Notes: a model not told the origin generated them from the sequence alone. Shown: positions 25,236 to 34,113, numbered from the stretch's first letter. The stretch: 64,000 nt of DNA from Defluviimonas sp. SAOS-178_SWC (GCF_039830135.1 NZ_CP156081.1:3272001-3336000); one strand, 5' to 3'. Made by a program: numbers and translations.

Positions 25236-25264
25236 CTTTATATCCCCGCTATGGCGGGGAACGC
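25236..25264 (-). repeat. Solitary degenerate CRISPR repeat upstream of the Cascade promoter
   Basis: ATCCCCGC-N4-GCGGGGAACGC (25242-25264, plus strand) matches the array repeat except in the 4-base loop and at four of the six bases at the handle end (25236-25241). In crRNA sense it runs GCGTTCCCCGC, CATA, GCGGGGAT, so the stem is kept by symmetry. It is in the same orientation as the array and sits 35 bases upstream of the -35 box of the cse1 promoter. No second repeat follows at 61 bp. This resembles the mini-CRISPR guides (CreR) that repress cas promoters or toxin genes in other type I systems. Confidence 0.7.
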
Positions 25265-25288
25265 GTCCGCTAACCTCTGACACACGGG

Positions 25289-27829
25289 TCATCCCCGGCC
25301 TTCCGGGGCCTCTCTCAGCAGGCCACGAGTGGCATCGTAACGCAAGCCCCCCGCAATGCGACCGTCCACCTCAACTACGGCAATCTTGCGCACTGCAAGC
25401 TCCCAGTCCTTCCAGCCTGCGCGCAAGGCAGCGATCCCGGGCCTGGCCTGTTCGGCCTCAAGACCGCTCATCTCATAACGCCGGCGGGAGATCTGCACCT
25501 CCGACAGCGCCTGCGCCCGGAACGGAACCTCATCTGCGATCCAGGGCCGTAACCCATTCCCCTCACGTCGCATCAGGATCAGCACCACCTGATCCTGGCC
25601 GAGCCGGGTCGGATATTTCCGGTCGTCCTCGAACGCACCTTCCGACTCTCCATAATGTCGGGTCGGATTCAGCACGTTGAGCCGCGCCTGTGCGGCCTCG
25701 GCCAACCCCTGCCCCTCGCGCTCGATCCCGGCCTGCCGCAAGGGTTCAGGTACCTCCGGGACATCACCGTAGGCCTCGGCGATCAGGTCACGCAGCCGGC
25801 CCGGGGCCTCGATCCCGCCCTCGCGCAGGAGCGCCCGCGCCGTGCGCCAGAGCACATCCGACGGATAGACCCAGCCGCCCGAAGGCTGCGTCTCGAAGAT
25901 CCAGCGCGCGGTTTCCACCCGCTCGGGGTCCGGGGTCAGCAGATGCAGCCGGGGGCCGGGTACCGGGCGGGCGCCCCGGGCGTGACGCCAGAGCCGACCC
26001 GCCCGCTGGATCAGATCGCCCATCGGCGCGAGGTCACTGACCATCAGATCGAAATCCAGATCGAGCGAGGCCTGCACGATCTGGGTCGCGACCAGAACGC
26101 GACCCGCCCGGCCCTGCCCGTCCCGACCGAAACGGCGGAGCATGTCGGCCTCGATCGCGGCGCGGTCCCCCATCGCGAAGCGCGCATGCAGCAGATCGGC
26201 CGCAATCCCCGCGCCGCGCAGAGCCTCGACCGCCGCGATCGCGTCATCCACGGCATTGCGCACCCAGACACACGCCGCCCCCGCCGCCACGCCCTCGGCG
26301 ATCACCGTCACGGCATCCTCCATCGCGGCCAGCCGCACAACCTCGACCCGCCGGCAGGTTTCCGGCACCGGTGCGACCGGCCCGGCCGAGACGCTTCGGC
26401 CGATCAGCGACAGCGCCGGGTAGCTGTGCGGCAGATCGGACACCTCGCCACCGCCGCGCCCGGATAGGAACGCGTTCGCATAGCCGTCGCGCATCCGGGT
26501 CGGCAAGGTCGCCGTCATCACGATGGCAGAGCCGCCGAACATCGCATGGAAGCGCAGCAGCGCCTTGAGTTCGGTCTCCATATAGGGGTCGTAGTCATGC
26601 GCCTCATCGACGATCAAGATCCTGGTGGCGAGCGCCGCCATGCGCAGCGTATGGAACCGCGTCGGCAGGACCGACATGAGCGCCTGATCCACCGTGCCCA
26701 CGCTGATCTCGGCCAGAAGCGACAGCCGCCGGTCGTCCGCGATCCAGGGCGCGCAGGCATCCTCGGCGTCAAATTCCTCCTCCGAGGCGTACCACTTGCC
26801 GCACAGGGCCGCGAATTCGGTGTTGAGCTTGCGCTGCCCGTGGGCCAGCGCCAGCGACGGATGCCCTTCGAAGATCCGACCCAACTGCCCGCGCATCCGC
26901 GTGAACATCGCGTCCGAACTCGCCATCGACGGCAGAGCGAAGAATATCCCGCGCCCCTTGCCCTGCGACAGCATCCGCTGCGCAAGGATCAGCGCCGCCT
27001 CGGTCTTGCCCGACCCGGTCGCGTCCTCGATCAGCGCGAGCATGGGGCCCTCGGGCAGCACCGCATCCGCAACCGCCGCCTGCATCGGCCGCAGCGCCCC
27101 CGAAACCAGCCGGGTCGGGTCCGGCACGCGCGGGCGCGACAGGCCAAGGCCGGACTTGGCGACCGCAATCTTCGCCCGCGCCTGCGCCAGCGGCCAATAC
27201 TCCGCAAGCGTCTGGCCGGGGTCGGCAAACTGAAACCAATCACTGTTCGAACCGATCCAGTCAGCCTCGGTCACCAGCCCGGACAAGAGCCAGGACTGGC
27301 GGCGCGCCGCGTGCTCGTCGATCCCCTCCAGCGAAGCCGGGGCGAAGAGCAGCGCGATCAGGCGCAACGCGGCTTCGGCATCCGACAGGGCTTCTGCGCC
27401 GATCGCCTGGAAACGCCGCATCTGGCCGGGCCGAAGGAGGCTTTCGACCGGCCGCCCATGATGGCCCGCCACCGCCTGCCGCAGGATCTTGCGCGCCGTC
27501 GGAGTGCCGCCGAGGAAACCGGCGAGAAGCGCGTCCAACCGGCTCAGCAGAACCTCTGACAGTTCCCAATGCCGGCAATGCTGAGGCGGCGGTTCATTCT
27601 GCTCGATCTGGCGGCGGAACGCAGCGGAGATCTTGCCCAGATCGTGCAGCGCGATCATCAAAAGCAAGGCGTTGCGTTGCTGATCTGGCAAACCCGCCAG
27701 AGCCGACCCCGGCCAAAGCTCGGCCGCGACAGCACTCACATCCAGCATGTGAAACAATGCCGGATGGCGGCTCCCGTTTGCGGCGGATTTGCCGGGCCAA
27801 TCGAGACATCGCGTTTCCTGCGGACGCAT
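25289..27829 (-). CDS. cas3: Cas3 (type I-E) HD nuclease-helicase
   Basis: An 846-residue Cas3. The HD nuclease domain comes first (HPALFHMLDV, then ALHDLGKI and GHHGRP). The SF2 helicase follows: Walker A EDATGSGKTEAALILAQ, DEAH box LIVDEAHDYD, motif III VMTATLP, motif VI IQRAGRLWRH. It unwinds and degrades the target strand after Cascade binding. The ATG at 27829 overlaps the preceding stop (TGATG) and has GGTGG upstream; a GTG at 27850 would add seven residues. It is separated from cse1 by a gap holding the lone repeat and the Cascade promoter, so cas3 is probably expressed from further upstream. Confidence 0.95.
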   Translation of the reverse strand: MRPQETRCLDWPGKSAANGSRHPALFHMLDVSAVAAELWPGSALAGLPDQQRNALLLMIALHDLGKISAAFRRQIEQNEPPPQHCRHWELSEVLLSRLDALLAGFLGGTPTARKILRQAVAGHHGRPVESLLRPGQMRRFQAIGAEALSDAEAALRLIALLFAPASLEGIDEHAARRQSWLLSGLVTEADWIGSNSDWFQFADPGQTLAEYWPLAQARAKIAVAKSGLGLSRPRVPDPTRLVSGALRPMQAAVADAVLPEGPMLALIEDATGSGKTEAALILAQRMLSQGKGRGIFFALPSMASSDAMFTRMRGQLGRIFEGHPSLALAHGQRKLNTEFAALCGKWYASEEEFDAEDACAPWIADDRRLSLLAEISVGTVDQALMSVLPTRFHTLRMAALATRILIVDEAHDYDPYMETELKALLRFHAMFGGSAIVMTATLPTRMRDGYANAFLSGRGGGEVSDLPHSYPALSLIGRSVSAGPVAPVPETCRRVEVVRLAAMEDAVTVIAEGVAAGAACVWVRNAVDDAIAAVEALRGAGIAADLLHARFAMGDRAAIEADMLRRFGRDGQGRAGRVLVATQIVQASLDLDFDLMVSDLAPMGDLIQRAGRLWRHARGARPVPGPRLHLLTPDPERVETARWIFETQPSGGWVYPSDVLWRTARALLREGGIEAPGRLRDLIAEAYGDVPEVPEPLRQAGIEREGQGLAEAAQARLNVLNPTRHYGESEGAFEDDRKYPTRLGQDQVVLILMRREGNGLRPWIADEVPFRAQALSEVQISRRRYEMSGLEAEQARPGIAALRAGWKDWELAVRKIAVVEVDGRIAGGLRYDATRGLLREAPEGRG

Positions 27830-28704
27830 CAGCGGTCCACCAAGCGACACGGCGCTCGGCTCGCCGCAACACGAACCACGCGCGTCAATGCGTCCTCGAT
27901 GTCCCGGTCCCCGCCCGGTGTCGCCTCCAGGTCCTGCACGATTAGCGCCAGTGCGGGCAAAATGCTTTCAAGCGCATCCACACTTGGCGAGACCGCGTCG
28001 CGCTGGCTCGGAAACCTGAGCTTCGTCCAGGCGCGGTGGTTGTCCCTCAGGAGCTGCCGCTGGGTCTGCGTGCGGAACCGGTAATGCAGCGCGATCATTT
28101 CCTGTTCATCGAGCTGCAGCCGCTTAGGCAGTACGCGGTTCGCCATGACTGCCATCAGATAGGCGCAGGAGGGCTGTATCCCGGTTATCGCCTCCCCCTT
28201 GCGCCGCGCACGGCGCGCGTCGAGCACATGCTGCCGCATGAACGCGTCGCGCTGCCCGGCAATGTGATCAAAGGCACTGGCTTCCTCAGCGGTGAGCGGT
28301 CCGTCGAATGTGACCGTGTTCGCGCCATCAATGACGATGTCATCAGGGTGCGGAAGAATCTCGGGCGGTGGCTTTCCTTGTTTCTCGCCCGCGGCAATGA
28401 CGCGCCTTGCCTTTCGCTGGTAGCCTCGCCAGAGGGCCGCAGTGTCCGCCTTGACTTGGGTTTCGTTGGCTATTGCTTCCTTCAGGGTCTGGAACGCGAC
28501 GCGCTGAGCATAGGGGCTCCCCTTGATCGATGTCTCCATGAGCTTGCGCACGAGAACCTCATAGACGCTCATCTCTTGGGTCCCGTCACCGTCGCGCACG
28601 CTCACGACCCGCCGCGCCTCCGCGAGCATTGCGCGCTCCAGCTCGGTCAGAGTCGCAGGTGTCGCGGGCCCCTGCCCCCGATTCCCGTTTCGCCGTTCGC
28701 TCAT
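27829..28704 (-). CDS. DUF5681-type protein paired with ParB-methyltransferase
   Basis: A 291-residue protein resembling the DUF5681 proteins found next to ParB-methyltransferase fusions. It has a basic RRNGNRGQGP start, then LTELERAMLAEARRVVSV and a helical segment (KGSPYAQRVAFQTLKEAI). No catalytic motif is visible, and the C-terminal half looks like a mixed-charge helical domain. It overlaps the methyltransferase stop by 4 bases and the cas3 start by one, so it is wedged in a coupled three-gene unit. Its function is unknown. Such pairs are common in phage-like and integrated elements. Confidence 0.65.
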   Translation of the reverse strand: MSERRNGNRGQGPATPATLTELERAMLAEARRVVSVRDGDGTQEMSVYEVLVRKLMETSIKGSPYAQRVAFQTLKEAIANETQVKADTAALWRGYQRKARRVIAAGEKQGKPPPEILPHPDDIVIDGANTVTFDGPLTAEEASAFDHIAGQRDAFMRQHVLDARRARRKGEAITGIQPSCAYLMAVMANRVLPKRLQLDEQEMIALHYRFRTQTQRQLLRDNHRAWTKLRFPSQRDAVSPSVDALESILPALALIVQDLEATPGGDRDIEDALTRVVRVAASRAPCRLVDR

Positions 28705-30056
28705 TGCGTGACCTTCTCGATGGCCGGAGACACGCCAACCTCGGCGTCATCGAAGCGTGCGCCGTCTGCGGCCCGCACCGCCGGGCGACCGGAATAGGCC
28801 TGCCAGCGTCGAAGGGTCACGTCACAGTACTGCGGATCGCATTCGACCAACCGGGCACGGCGCCCACAACTTTCAGCAGCAATGAGCGTCGAGCCGGAAC
28901 CCGCAAACGGGTCAAGGACCACCTCGCCACGACGCGAACAGTCCCGGATCGCATCGGCGACAAGCGCAACGGGCTTGACGGTCGGATGCATGGCGAGCGC
29001 CTCTTCCGCGGCCCGCCCCGGCACGTTGACCCCGGCATAGTCCCAGACATTGGTGCGGTATCGCCCTGTGTCCCCGAGACCGAAACTGTTCGTATGCGCT
29101 CCCGTCCCCACCTTGAACACGAAGACGAGCTCGTGCTTGGAGCGATAGAACGTCCCCATGCCAGCATTCGTCTTGTTCCAGACGCAGAGGTTCTTCAGCT
29201 CGCTGAACACGGCACTCCCAGCCGCAAGCAATTCACCCATATGGCGCCAATCCATACAAACAAATGCGATGGCGCCGTCGCGTGCAATCCGCGCCGCATT
29301 GCCAAGCGACGCCTCCAGAAAGGTCACAAAGGCCGCAGGGCTCATTTCGCCGGAGGCAAAGGCAAACTCACGATGCCTCACCCGTCCGAGCCCCGAGACA
29401 TGGCCGTCGATCGGCACGTTGTAGGGGGGATCGGTGAAGATCAGGTCGATCGGCTGCCCTCCGGCCAGACGGTCGATCGCCTCGGGATCACGGGCGTCGC
29501 CGCAGATCAGGACATGGTCACCAAGCTGCCAGAGATCGCCAGGGCGCGTCACCACGGGGCCGTCCCGGTGCAGCGGAACCAGATCCTCCCGTCCAGAGCT
29601 TTCCATGCCCTTGCTCCGCGCCGCATCGAGCGTGAGGTCGATTTCCGCCAGCGAGAACCCGGTCACTTCCAGATCGAAGCCGATGTCGATCAGTCCCTGC
29701 AGCTCGATCGCCAGCGTATCCCGGTCCCAGCCTGCGTTCTCCGCCAGCTTGTTGTCCGCAAGCACGTAGGCGCGCCGTTCCTCCTGGCTCAGATGTGACA
29801 AGGCGATCGTCGGCACCTCCGAAAGTCCCAGGACTTTCGCGGCTGCGACCCTGCCATGACCGGCAATGATCCCGCCGGCATCATCGATCAGGACCGGATT
29901 GGTGAAGCCGAACCGGGTGATGCTGTCGGCGATCTGCCGGATCTGACGGCGCGAATGCGTGCGCGCATTCCCGGCATATGGAGAAAGCGTACTAACCTGC
30001 CGCATTCTGATGCTAGGAGGCAACTGTGTGGTGGTGCCGTCGGGGGCGTTCAACAT
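28701..30056 (-). CDS. ParB-N / DNA N4- or N6-methyltransferase fusion
   Basis: A 451-residue fusion. The N-terminal ParB/Srx-like domain (about 15-110) contains the GGIIAGHGRVAAAKVLG motif. The C-terminal methyltransferase has its catalytic DPPYN motif (IFTDPPYNVP, near 215) before the AdoMet-binding FxGxG motif (VVLDPFAGSGSTLIAAE, near 405), which is the beta-class order shared with CcrM-type enzymes. No restriction endonuclease is adjacent, so it looks like an orphan or phage-type methylase. Its first 60-70 codons and upstream region are duplicated at 39972-40270. Confidence 0.85.
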   Translation of the reverse strand: MLNAPDGTTTQLPPSIRMRQVSTLSPYAGNARTHSRRQIRQIADSITRFGFTNPVLIDDAGGIIAGHGRVAAAKVLGLSEVPTIALSHLSQEERRAYVLADNKLAENAGWDRDTLAIELQGLIDIGFDLEVTGFSLAEIDLTLDAARSKGMESSGREDLVPLHRDGPVVTRPGDLWQLGDHVLICGDARDPEAIDRLAGGQPIDLIFTDPPYNVPIDGHVSGLGRVRHREFAFASGEMSPAAFVTFLEASLGNAARIARDGAIAFVCMDWRHMGELLAAGSAVFSELKNLCVWNKTNAGMGTFYRSKHELVFVFKVGTGAHTNSFGLGDTGRYRTNVWDYAGVNVPGRAAEEALAMHPTVKPVALVADAIRDCSRRGEVVLDPFAGSGSTLIAAESCGRRARLVECDPQYCDVTLRRWQAYSGRPAVRAADGARFDDAEVGVSPAIEKVTQ

Positions 30057-30157
30057 GGCCTGTTCTTCCTACGCTCTGGCCGGGGCAAACCGTTTGGCCC
30101 GGCCGTGAAGCGAGTCTAAGCATTGACAAAGCCATGCGTCCAGCTACCAGAAGTTGT
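29861..30157. repeat. Direct repeat copy A (parB 5' end plus upstream region)
   Basis: About 297 bp covering the first 65 codons of the ParB-methyltransferase gene and 100 bp upstream recur in the same orientation at 39972-40270, at roughly 90% identity. Both copies contain CATTGACAAAGCCATGCGTC. This copy belongs to the intact gene. Together they bracket 9.8 kb containing the Pot/PfkB cluster. Confidence 0.85.
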
Positions 30158-30383
30158 GAATACTCACCCTCAGGTCGCACAATTTCGCTAGAATTCAACC
30201 TTATGCAGATATTTTTGAAGACCTGCCGTTTAAAGGGGTGTTTAATGGCATTTGAATACCCCGTTAACTGATTTGCGGCCGTTCGAGTCTCGATTATCAC
30301 GATTTCGTGAGCCGTGACGCCAATGGTCCAAAGTTCGACTTGAGCGGCGCGAACTTCACGCTATGTCCGTCTGGCCTGCTGCC
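30158..30383. other. A+T-rich intergenic stretch after the ParB gene start
   Basis: No gene is supported. The sequence is A+T-richer than its neighbours and leads into the IS3 remnant at 30384. It marks the left junction of the inserted metabolic cluster. No terminal inverted repeat could be recognised here. Confidence 0.4.
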
Positions 30384-30495
30384 AGGGCCGATATGTTCCA
30401 TTACATCGAGCGCTTCTACAACCATCCGCGAAGGCACTCGGCTGCTGGGCTATCTCAGCCCCGTGGAGTTCGAGGAACAAGCTATGTTAGCGTAA
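30384..30495 (+). pseudogene. IS3-family transposase C-terminal remnant, frameshifted
   Basis: The frame reads FHYIERFYNHPRRHS, then after a one-base insertion (near 30440) LLGYLSPVEFEEQAMLA and a stop. This is the standard C-terminus of IS3-family OrfB. Everything upstream of the catalytic DDE core is lost. It is a scar of an old insertion at the left edge of the Pot/PfkB cluster. Confidence 0.8.
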
Positions 30496-30532
30496 CGTCG
30501 CGCCAACGAAACCGGCAGCAGGCCCAAGGCTC

Positions 30533-31465
30533 ATGACACTCCTAAAACACTCGCTGACCGCCCTGCGCGCCTTTGAGGCGACCGCGCGATATCTGAGTTT
30601 TACCAAGGCGGCGGACGAGCTTTTCTTGACCCGCAGCGCCGTCAGCCAGCAGATCAGTAAGTTCGAGCACGAGATTGACGTGCGACTCTTTCATAGGATC
30701 AACAACAAGCTTCTGCTTTCACGCGAAGGTGAAATTCTGTTGGGGGCCGTGCGCCGCCTGCTTCTGGAACTCGAGGATACGCTGGATACAATCAGATCCG
30801 GCGATGTCTCAGGCAAACTTGTAATTGGATCACTGCCAACCTTTGGCGCGAAATGGTTGTCGACACGGATCCGCGACTTCACGGATCAGTACCCAAATCT
30901 TGACGTCACGTTACTTTCCTATGTGAGCCTCGACGATGTGTTGGAGGAGGGCGTCGATATCGCGATCAGCTTTGCGCGAGAAAAACAGGGCGATATCGTT
31001 CAGGAGATACTCCTTCAAGACGAGTTGTGGCCGGTGTGCGCGCCATCGCTCCTGCAAGGCAACGCACCGATAAAGTCCGCTTCCGATTTCGAACTGTATC
31101 CGATCCTACACACTACGCTGGAAGGGCTGGACTTTGGCGCCAACTGGGATGAGTGGGCGGCTAGTGCCAACCTGCCAAGGATTGGCGGCCGGAGATCGCT
31201 AGCATTCTCCCGCGGATACATGATGCTCGAGGCAGTCGCAAAGGGTCAGGGAATCGGAATCGCCATGCGCACTCTCGTGGAAACGGATGTCGCCGAGGGG
31301 CGTTTGCTGCGCTTGCTGGACCATCGTTGCCGCGCGAACAAACTGTTGGCGCTCTTCTATCTCGAAGCGGCACAAAACCGACCGGCGGTGCGGAGCTTCC
31401 GAAACTGGCTTAGAGAGCGCCTCCAACTGGAAAGAACTGGGGCCTGCCAAGGCGAGCTCCCTTGA
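30533..31465 (+). CDS. LysR-family (GcvA-like) transcriptional regulator
   Basis: A 310-residue LysR protein. The HTH is SLTALRAFEATARYLSFTKAADELFLTRSAVSQQI at the N-terminus, of the GcvA subtype, followed by the effector domain (VSGKLVIGSLPTFGAKWLS to the C-terminus). It lies 440 bp upstream of, and co-directional with, the kinase/transporter cluster, which it probably controls. The palindrome at 31800-31814 is a candidate site. The ligand is unknown. Confidence 0.9.
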   Translation: MTLLKHSLTALRAFEATARYLSFTKAADELFLTRSAVSQQISKFEHEIDVRLFHRINNKLLLSREGEILLGAVRRLLLELEDTLDTIRSGDVSGKLVIGSLPTFGAKWLSTRIRDFTDQYPNLDVTLLSYVSLDDVLEEGVDIAISFAREKQGDIVQEILLQDELWPVCAPSLLQGNAPIKSASDFELYPILHTTLEGLDFGANWDEWAASANLPRIGGRRSLAFSRGYMMLEAVAKGQGIGIAMRTLVETDVAEGRLLRLLDHRCRANKLLALFYLEAAQNRPAVRSFRNWLRERLQLERTGACQGELP

Positions 31466-31907
31466 ATACCTAGGGCAATCCCGGCCATCGCGGAAAACGA
31501 AAGGCGCCTAACCTTTTGCTGACCGGGTGGCGATGCTCGACTGAACCAACCGGCAGGCAATTTCTGCACACGGCACGTGGCCGTATCGCCCACGTCGAAC
31601 CCCTTGCCGCAAATGGCTGCAGTTCGCGGGTCCAACCGGCCGGTTTTCACGCTCAGACGTCAGATGAACCGGCATCGGTGGTTCGGCGTTGGCGGTCTTG
31701 CATGATTTTCGTTCCGTAGATCCATTTTAGGGTCCTGTTCCTTCGGCACAAGGATTCTAACGCAATGCATCGATTTTGATCGCGTGACGTTAAATTTACT
31801 TACGGATGCCGTAAAGAGTTCGCGCTTGCGGATCGAAGGTTCTGTGCGAAATGTGCCCTGCAGAATGAAACCGGCTCATCAAAAGTCAGGCTCGGGGAGG
31901 ACAAGCC
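31466..31907. other. Intergenic regulatory stretch ahead of kinase/transporter operon
   Basis: No gene is seen in these 440 bases. The right part (31730-31830) is A+T-rich and contains the palindrome described separately. A ribosome-binding-like GGGGAGG at 31894-31900 precedes the translated region. The operon promoter should lie here. Confidence 0.5.
31800..31814. promoter_or_regulatory. 15-bp palindrome, candidate operator
   Basis: TTACGG-ATG-CCGTAA is a perfect 6-bp inverted repeat with a 3-base centre, about 100 bases before the kinase gene. It is the most symmetrical element of this intergenic region and a likely regulator site. Which regulator binds is unknown. Confidence 0.4.
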
Positions 31908-31964
31908 ATAAAGCCCGATACTAACACGACAATCGGCCAATTCGTCTTCTTCGGGAGCCATGCC

Positions 31965-32867
31965 GTGGATTGCTATCTGCAATGCCGCCGTTGGCCCGAA
32001 GAGGGACAGAAGGTCAACGCAGAGCCCATGGGGCGCGTCTATGGCGGCATGATCCCTAACGCAGCCGCGATCTTTGCCGGTTACGGAACACCTCCCTTGA
32101 TGATGGGGCCGCTGCAGGACAATACCGATGCGGATCCGATCCTTCGGGAGTTGCAGGCGGCGGGAGTCGATACCCGGATGATCCGGCGATCCGCGTCGTT
32201 CCGAAACTCGGCGGCCTACAACATCCTCAGCCAGGAAAACCCGAACGAGAAGACGCTGATTATTGTTGACCCAGGCTATCACTTCGAACTGAACACCGAC
32301 GAACGGAACGCGCTGCTGGGGGCAAGATTCATCTACAGCACGATTGCCCATCTGACGCGCATCGTGGGTATTGCCGATCTAATGATCGAGGCGCGGGCTG
32401 GTGGTACCAAGCTGTTCATAGATGTAGAGGCCGAATCCTTCTTATCGACGGAACACAGCTGGTGGGCCTTCACCATGGCCGACTTCTTGTCGTTCAACGA
32501 GGAAAGCTTGGCGAAGCTTTGCGAGAAGAGATCACAGGAAGCGATCTTCACAGACATCCTGACAGCAACCAACGGAGAGATCGTAACCACTTTGGGCAAG
32601 GACGGCTGCAGGGTCACGACGATGGACGGTGTCGTCCAAGTTGGGGGTATCCCGGTCAGGTCCATCGATCCTCTTGGGGCAGGCGACACTTTCAACGCCA
32701 CCTATCTATTTTGCAGAGCGGCCGGCTGGTCGATCGAACGCGCCGCAAAGTTCGCCAATGCAGCTGCCGCAAGATCGACGACAATCGTGGGTCCGCGCAG
32801 CGGACACGTCGCGATCCCTGCCGTTGAACAATTTCTTGCCGATCACGAGTCCCGCAAAGCTTCATAG
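31965..32867 (+). CDS. PfkB-family (ribokinase-like) sugar or nucleoside kinase
   Basis: At least 300 residues. The C-terminal PfkB signature with anion hole and catalytic Asp (SIDPLGAGDTFNATYLF) is clear, and YGGMIPNAAAIFAGYG marks the substrate-binding region. The first conventional start is GTG at 31965, but family homology continues upstream (GQFVFFGSHAVDCYL). That includes the first beta strand, back to an ATA at 31908 preceded by GGGGAGG. The true start is probably this ATA, with no ATG in the frame. It should phosphorylate a sugar or riboside imported by the transporter encoded next; RbsD downstream hints at a ribosyl substrate. Confidence 0.85.
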   Translation: MDCYLQCRRWPEEGQKVNAEPMGRVYGGMIPNAAAIFAGYGTPPLMMGPLQDNTDADPILRELQAAGVDTRMIRRSASFRNSAAYNILSQENPNEKTLIIVDPGYHFELNTDERNALLGARFIYSTIAHLTRIVGIADLMIEARAGGTKLFIDVEAESFLSTEHSWWAFTMADFLSFNEESLAKLCEKRSQEAIFTDILTATNGEIVTTLGKDGCRVTTMDGVVQVGGIPVRSIDPLGAGDTFNATYLFCRAAGWSIERAAKFANAAAARSTTIVGPRSGHVAIPAVEQFLADHESRKAS

Positions 32868-32934
32868 CCTGTTGGGGTGCGGCCGTCGCAGAACCAGAGC
32901 AAGACCACGTAGTGCACAACAAGGAGGAACTACA

Positions 32935-34053
32935 ATGAGACCTGAACTGAGAATGCTTCTGCACATCACGGCCGCCACGGCAATCGCGTCATCGGCTCAT
33001 GCCGAAAGCTATGAGGTTAATGTTACCTCGGTTGGTGGCGCCTATCAACGTAGCCAGGAGTTGGGCTACGGGAACGCCTTCGAGGCGCTCGGTAACAGTA
33101 TCAATTGGAACGTCTACTCCGGAGGGCTCGGGGAGATCCGCACGCAGGTCGATACTGGCAACGTGATCTGGGACGTGGTCGACGTAAACAGCGCCGAAGC
33201 CAATACCGGCTGTCTTGAGGGGATCTTCGAAAAGATCGACTTGGAAGAGGTTACCGCCCCTGCTCCGGACGGATCGACGGTCAGTGACTACCAGGTCGAG
33301 CGTACCAATGAATGTTCGGTTGGGACGGTGATCTACGCTTGGTCTTGGGGCTACAACAAGAACGCTTTCGGAGACGCGCAGCCAGAGGTGGTGGCCGACT
33401 ATTTCGATACGGGAAAATTTCCTGGCCCACGTGGCATCTGGAACAGCCCTGTCCAGGCGATCGAACTGGCGTTGATGGCCGATGGAGTCCCGACCGAGAA
33501 CATATATTCCTATCTTGAGGAAGGTGGCGACGCCGCGATCGATCAAGCGCTCGCCAAGTTGGAAGCACTGTATAATGATCCTCAGGGTGGGCTGATCTTC
33601 TGGACCGGAGGCGCCGAGCCACCGGAACTTCTGGCCAAGGGTGAGGTGGTCATATCGACTGGCTGGAGCGGTCGATTCTACAACGCTATCGTGCAGGAGA
33701 ACGCGCCGATCGAAATCATCTGGGATGGTCAAATCATGGACTTCCAGAACTTCGTGGTGGTGAGGGGCACACCAAATCTTGAGGCGGCCAAGGCATTCCT
33801 TCGCTTCGCGACAGCGCCGGAACGGATCGCTGAGACCGCGCGCTACATCCCCTACGCGCCCTGGCGCGCTTCTGCGGTGCAGATGATCCTCCAAAACGAG
33901 CCTTGGTCTGAAGATGGCAAGACCGACGTGGGCCCGTTCCTAGCGACAAACCCCGCCAACATGGACAACTTCCTGAAGATGGGCATCGACTACTGGCAGA
34001 ACCACCAGGATGAAGTCACGCAACGCTGGGAAGCTTGGAAAGCCGGGCTGTAA
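32935..34053 (+). CDS. ABC transporter substrate-binding protein, PotD/spermidine-putrescine family
   Basis: A 372-residue periplasmic binding protein. The signal peptide is MRPELRMLLHITAATAIASS with cleavage after AHA. The mature part has the type II binding-protein pattern seen in the Pot family (YGNAFEAL, WDVVDVNSAEA, GTVIYAWSWGYNK, GIWNSPVQAIELALMADG). An AAGGAGG ribosome site lies 7 bases before the ATG; a much longer upstream frame is a shadow of the kinase gene. Family members also bind non-polyamine ligands, so a polyamine substrate is not implied. Confidence 0.88.
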   Translation: MRPELRMLLHITAATAIASSAHAESYEVNVTSVGGAYQRSQELGYGNAFEALGNSINWNVYSGGLGEIRTQVDTGNVIWDVVDVNSAEANTGCLEGIFEKIDLEEVTAPAPDGSTVSDYQVERTNECSVGTVIYAWSWGYNKNAFGDAQPEVVADYFDTGKFPGPRGIWNSPVQAIELALMADGVPTENIYSYLEEGGDAAIDQALAKLEALYNDPQGGLIFWTGGAEPPELLAKGEVVISTGWSGRFYNAIVQENAPIEIIWDGQIMDFQNFVVVRGTPNLEAAKAFLRFATAPERIAETARYIPYAPWRASAVQMILQNEPWSEDGKTDVGPFLATNPANMDNFLKMGIDYWQNHQDEVTQRWEAWKAGL

Positions 34054-34113
34054 GCTCCCTGCGGGTCGGGATAATTCCGGCCCGATCCCACTCAGGAATA
34101 GGGCCATTCCACC

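Noticed and set aside
25285..25308. A second degenerate CRISPR repeat overlapping the cas3 stop (GGGTCATCCCCGG...CCGGGG)
   Set aside because: It is offset by 49 bp from the lone repeat rather than 61, its stem differs, and it is explained by the cas3 C-terminal codons.
28701..30056. A type II restriction-modification system
   Set aside because: Only the methyltransferase is present; the neighbour is DUF5681 and cas3, with no endonuclease gene.
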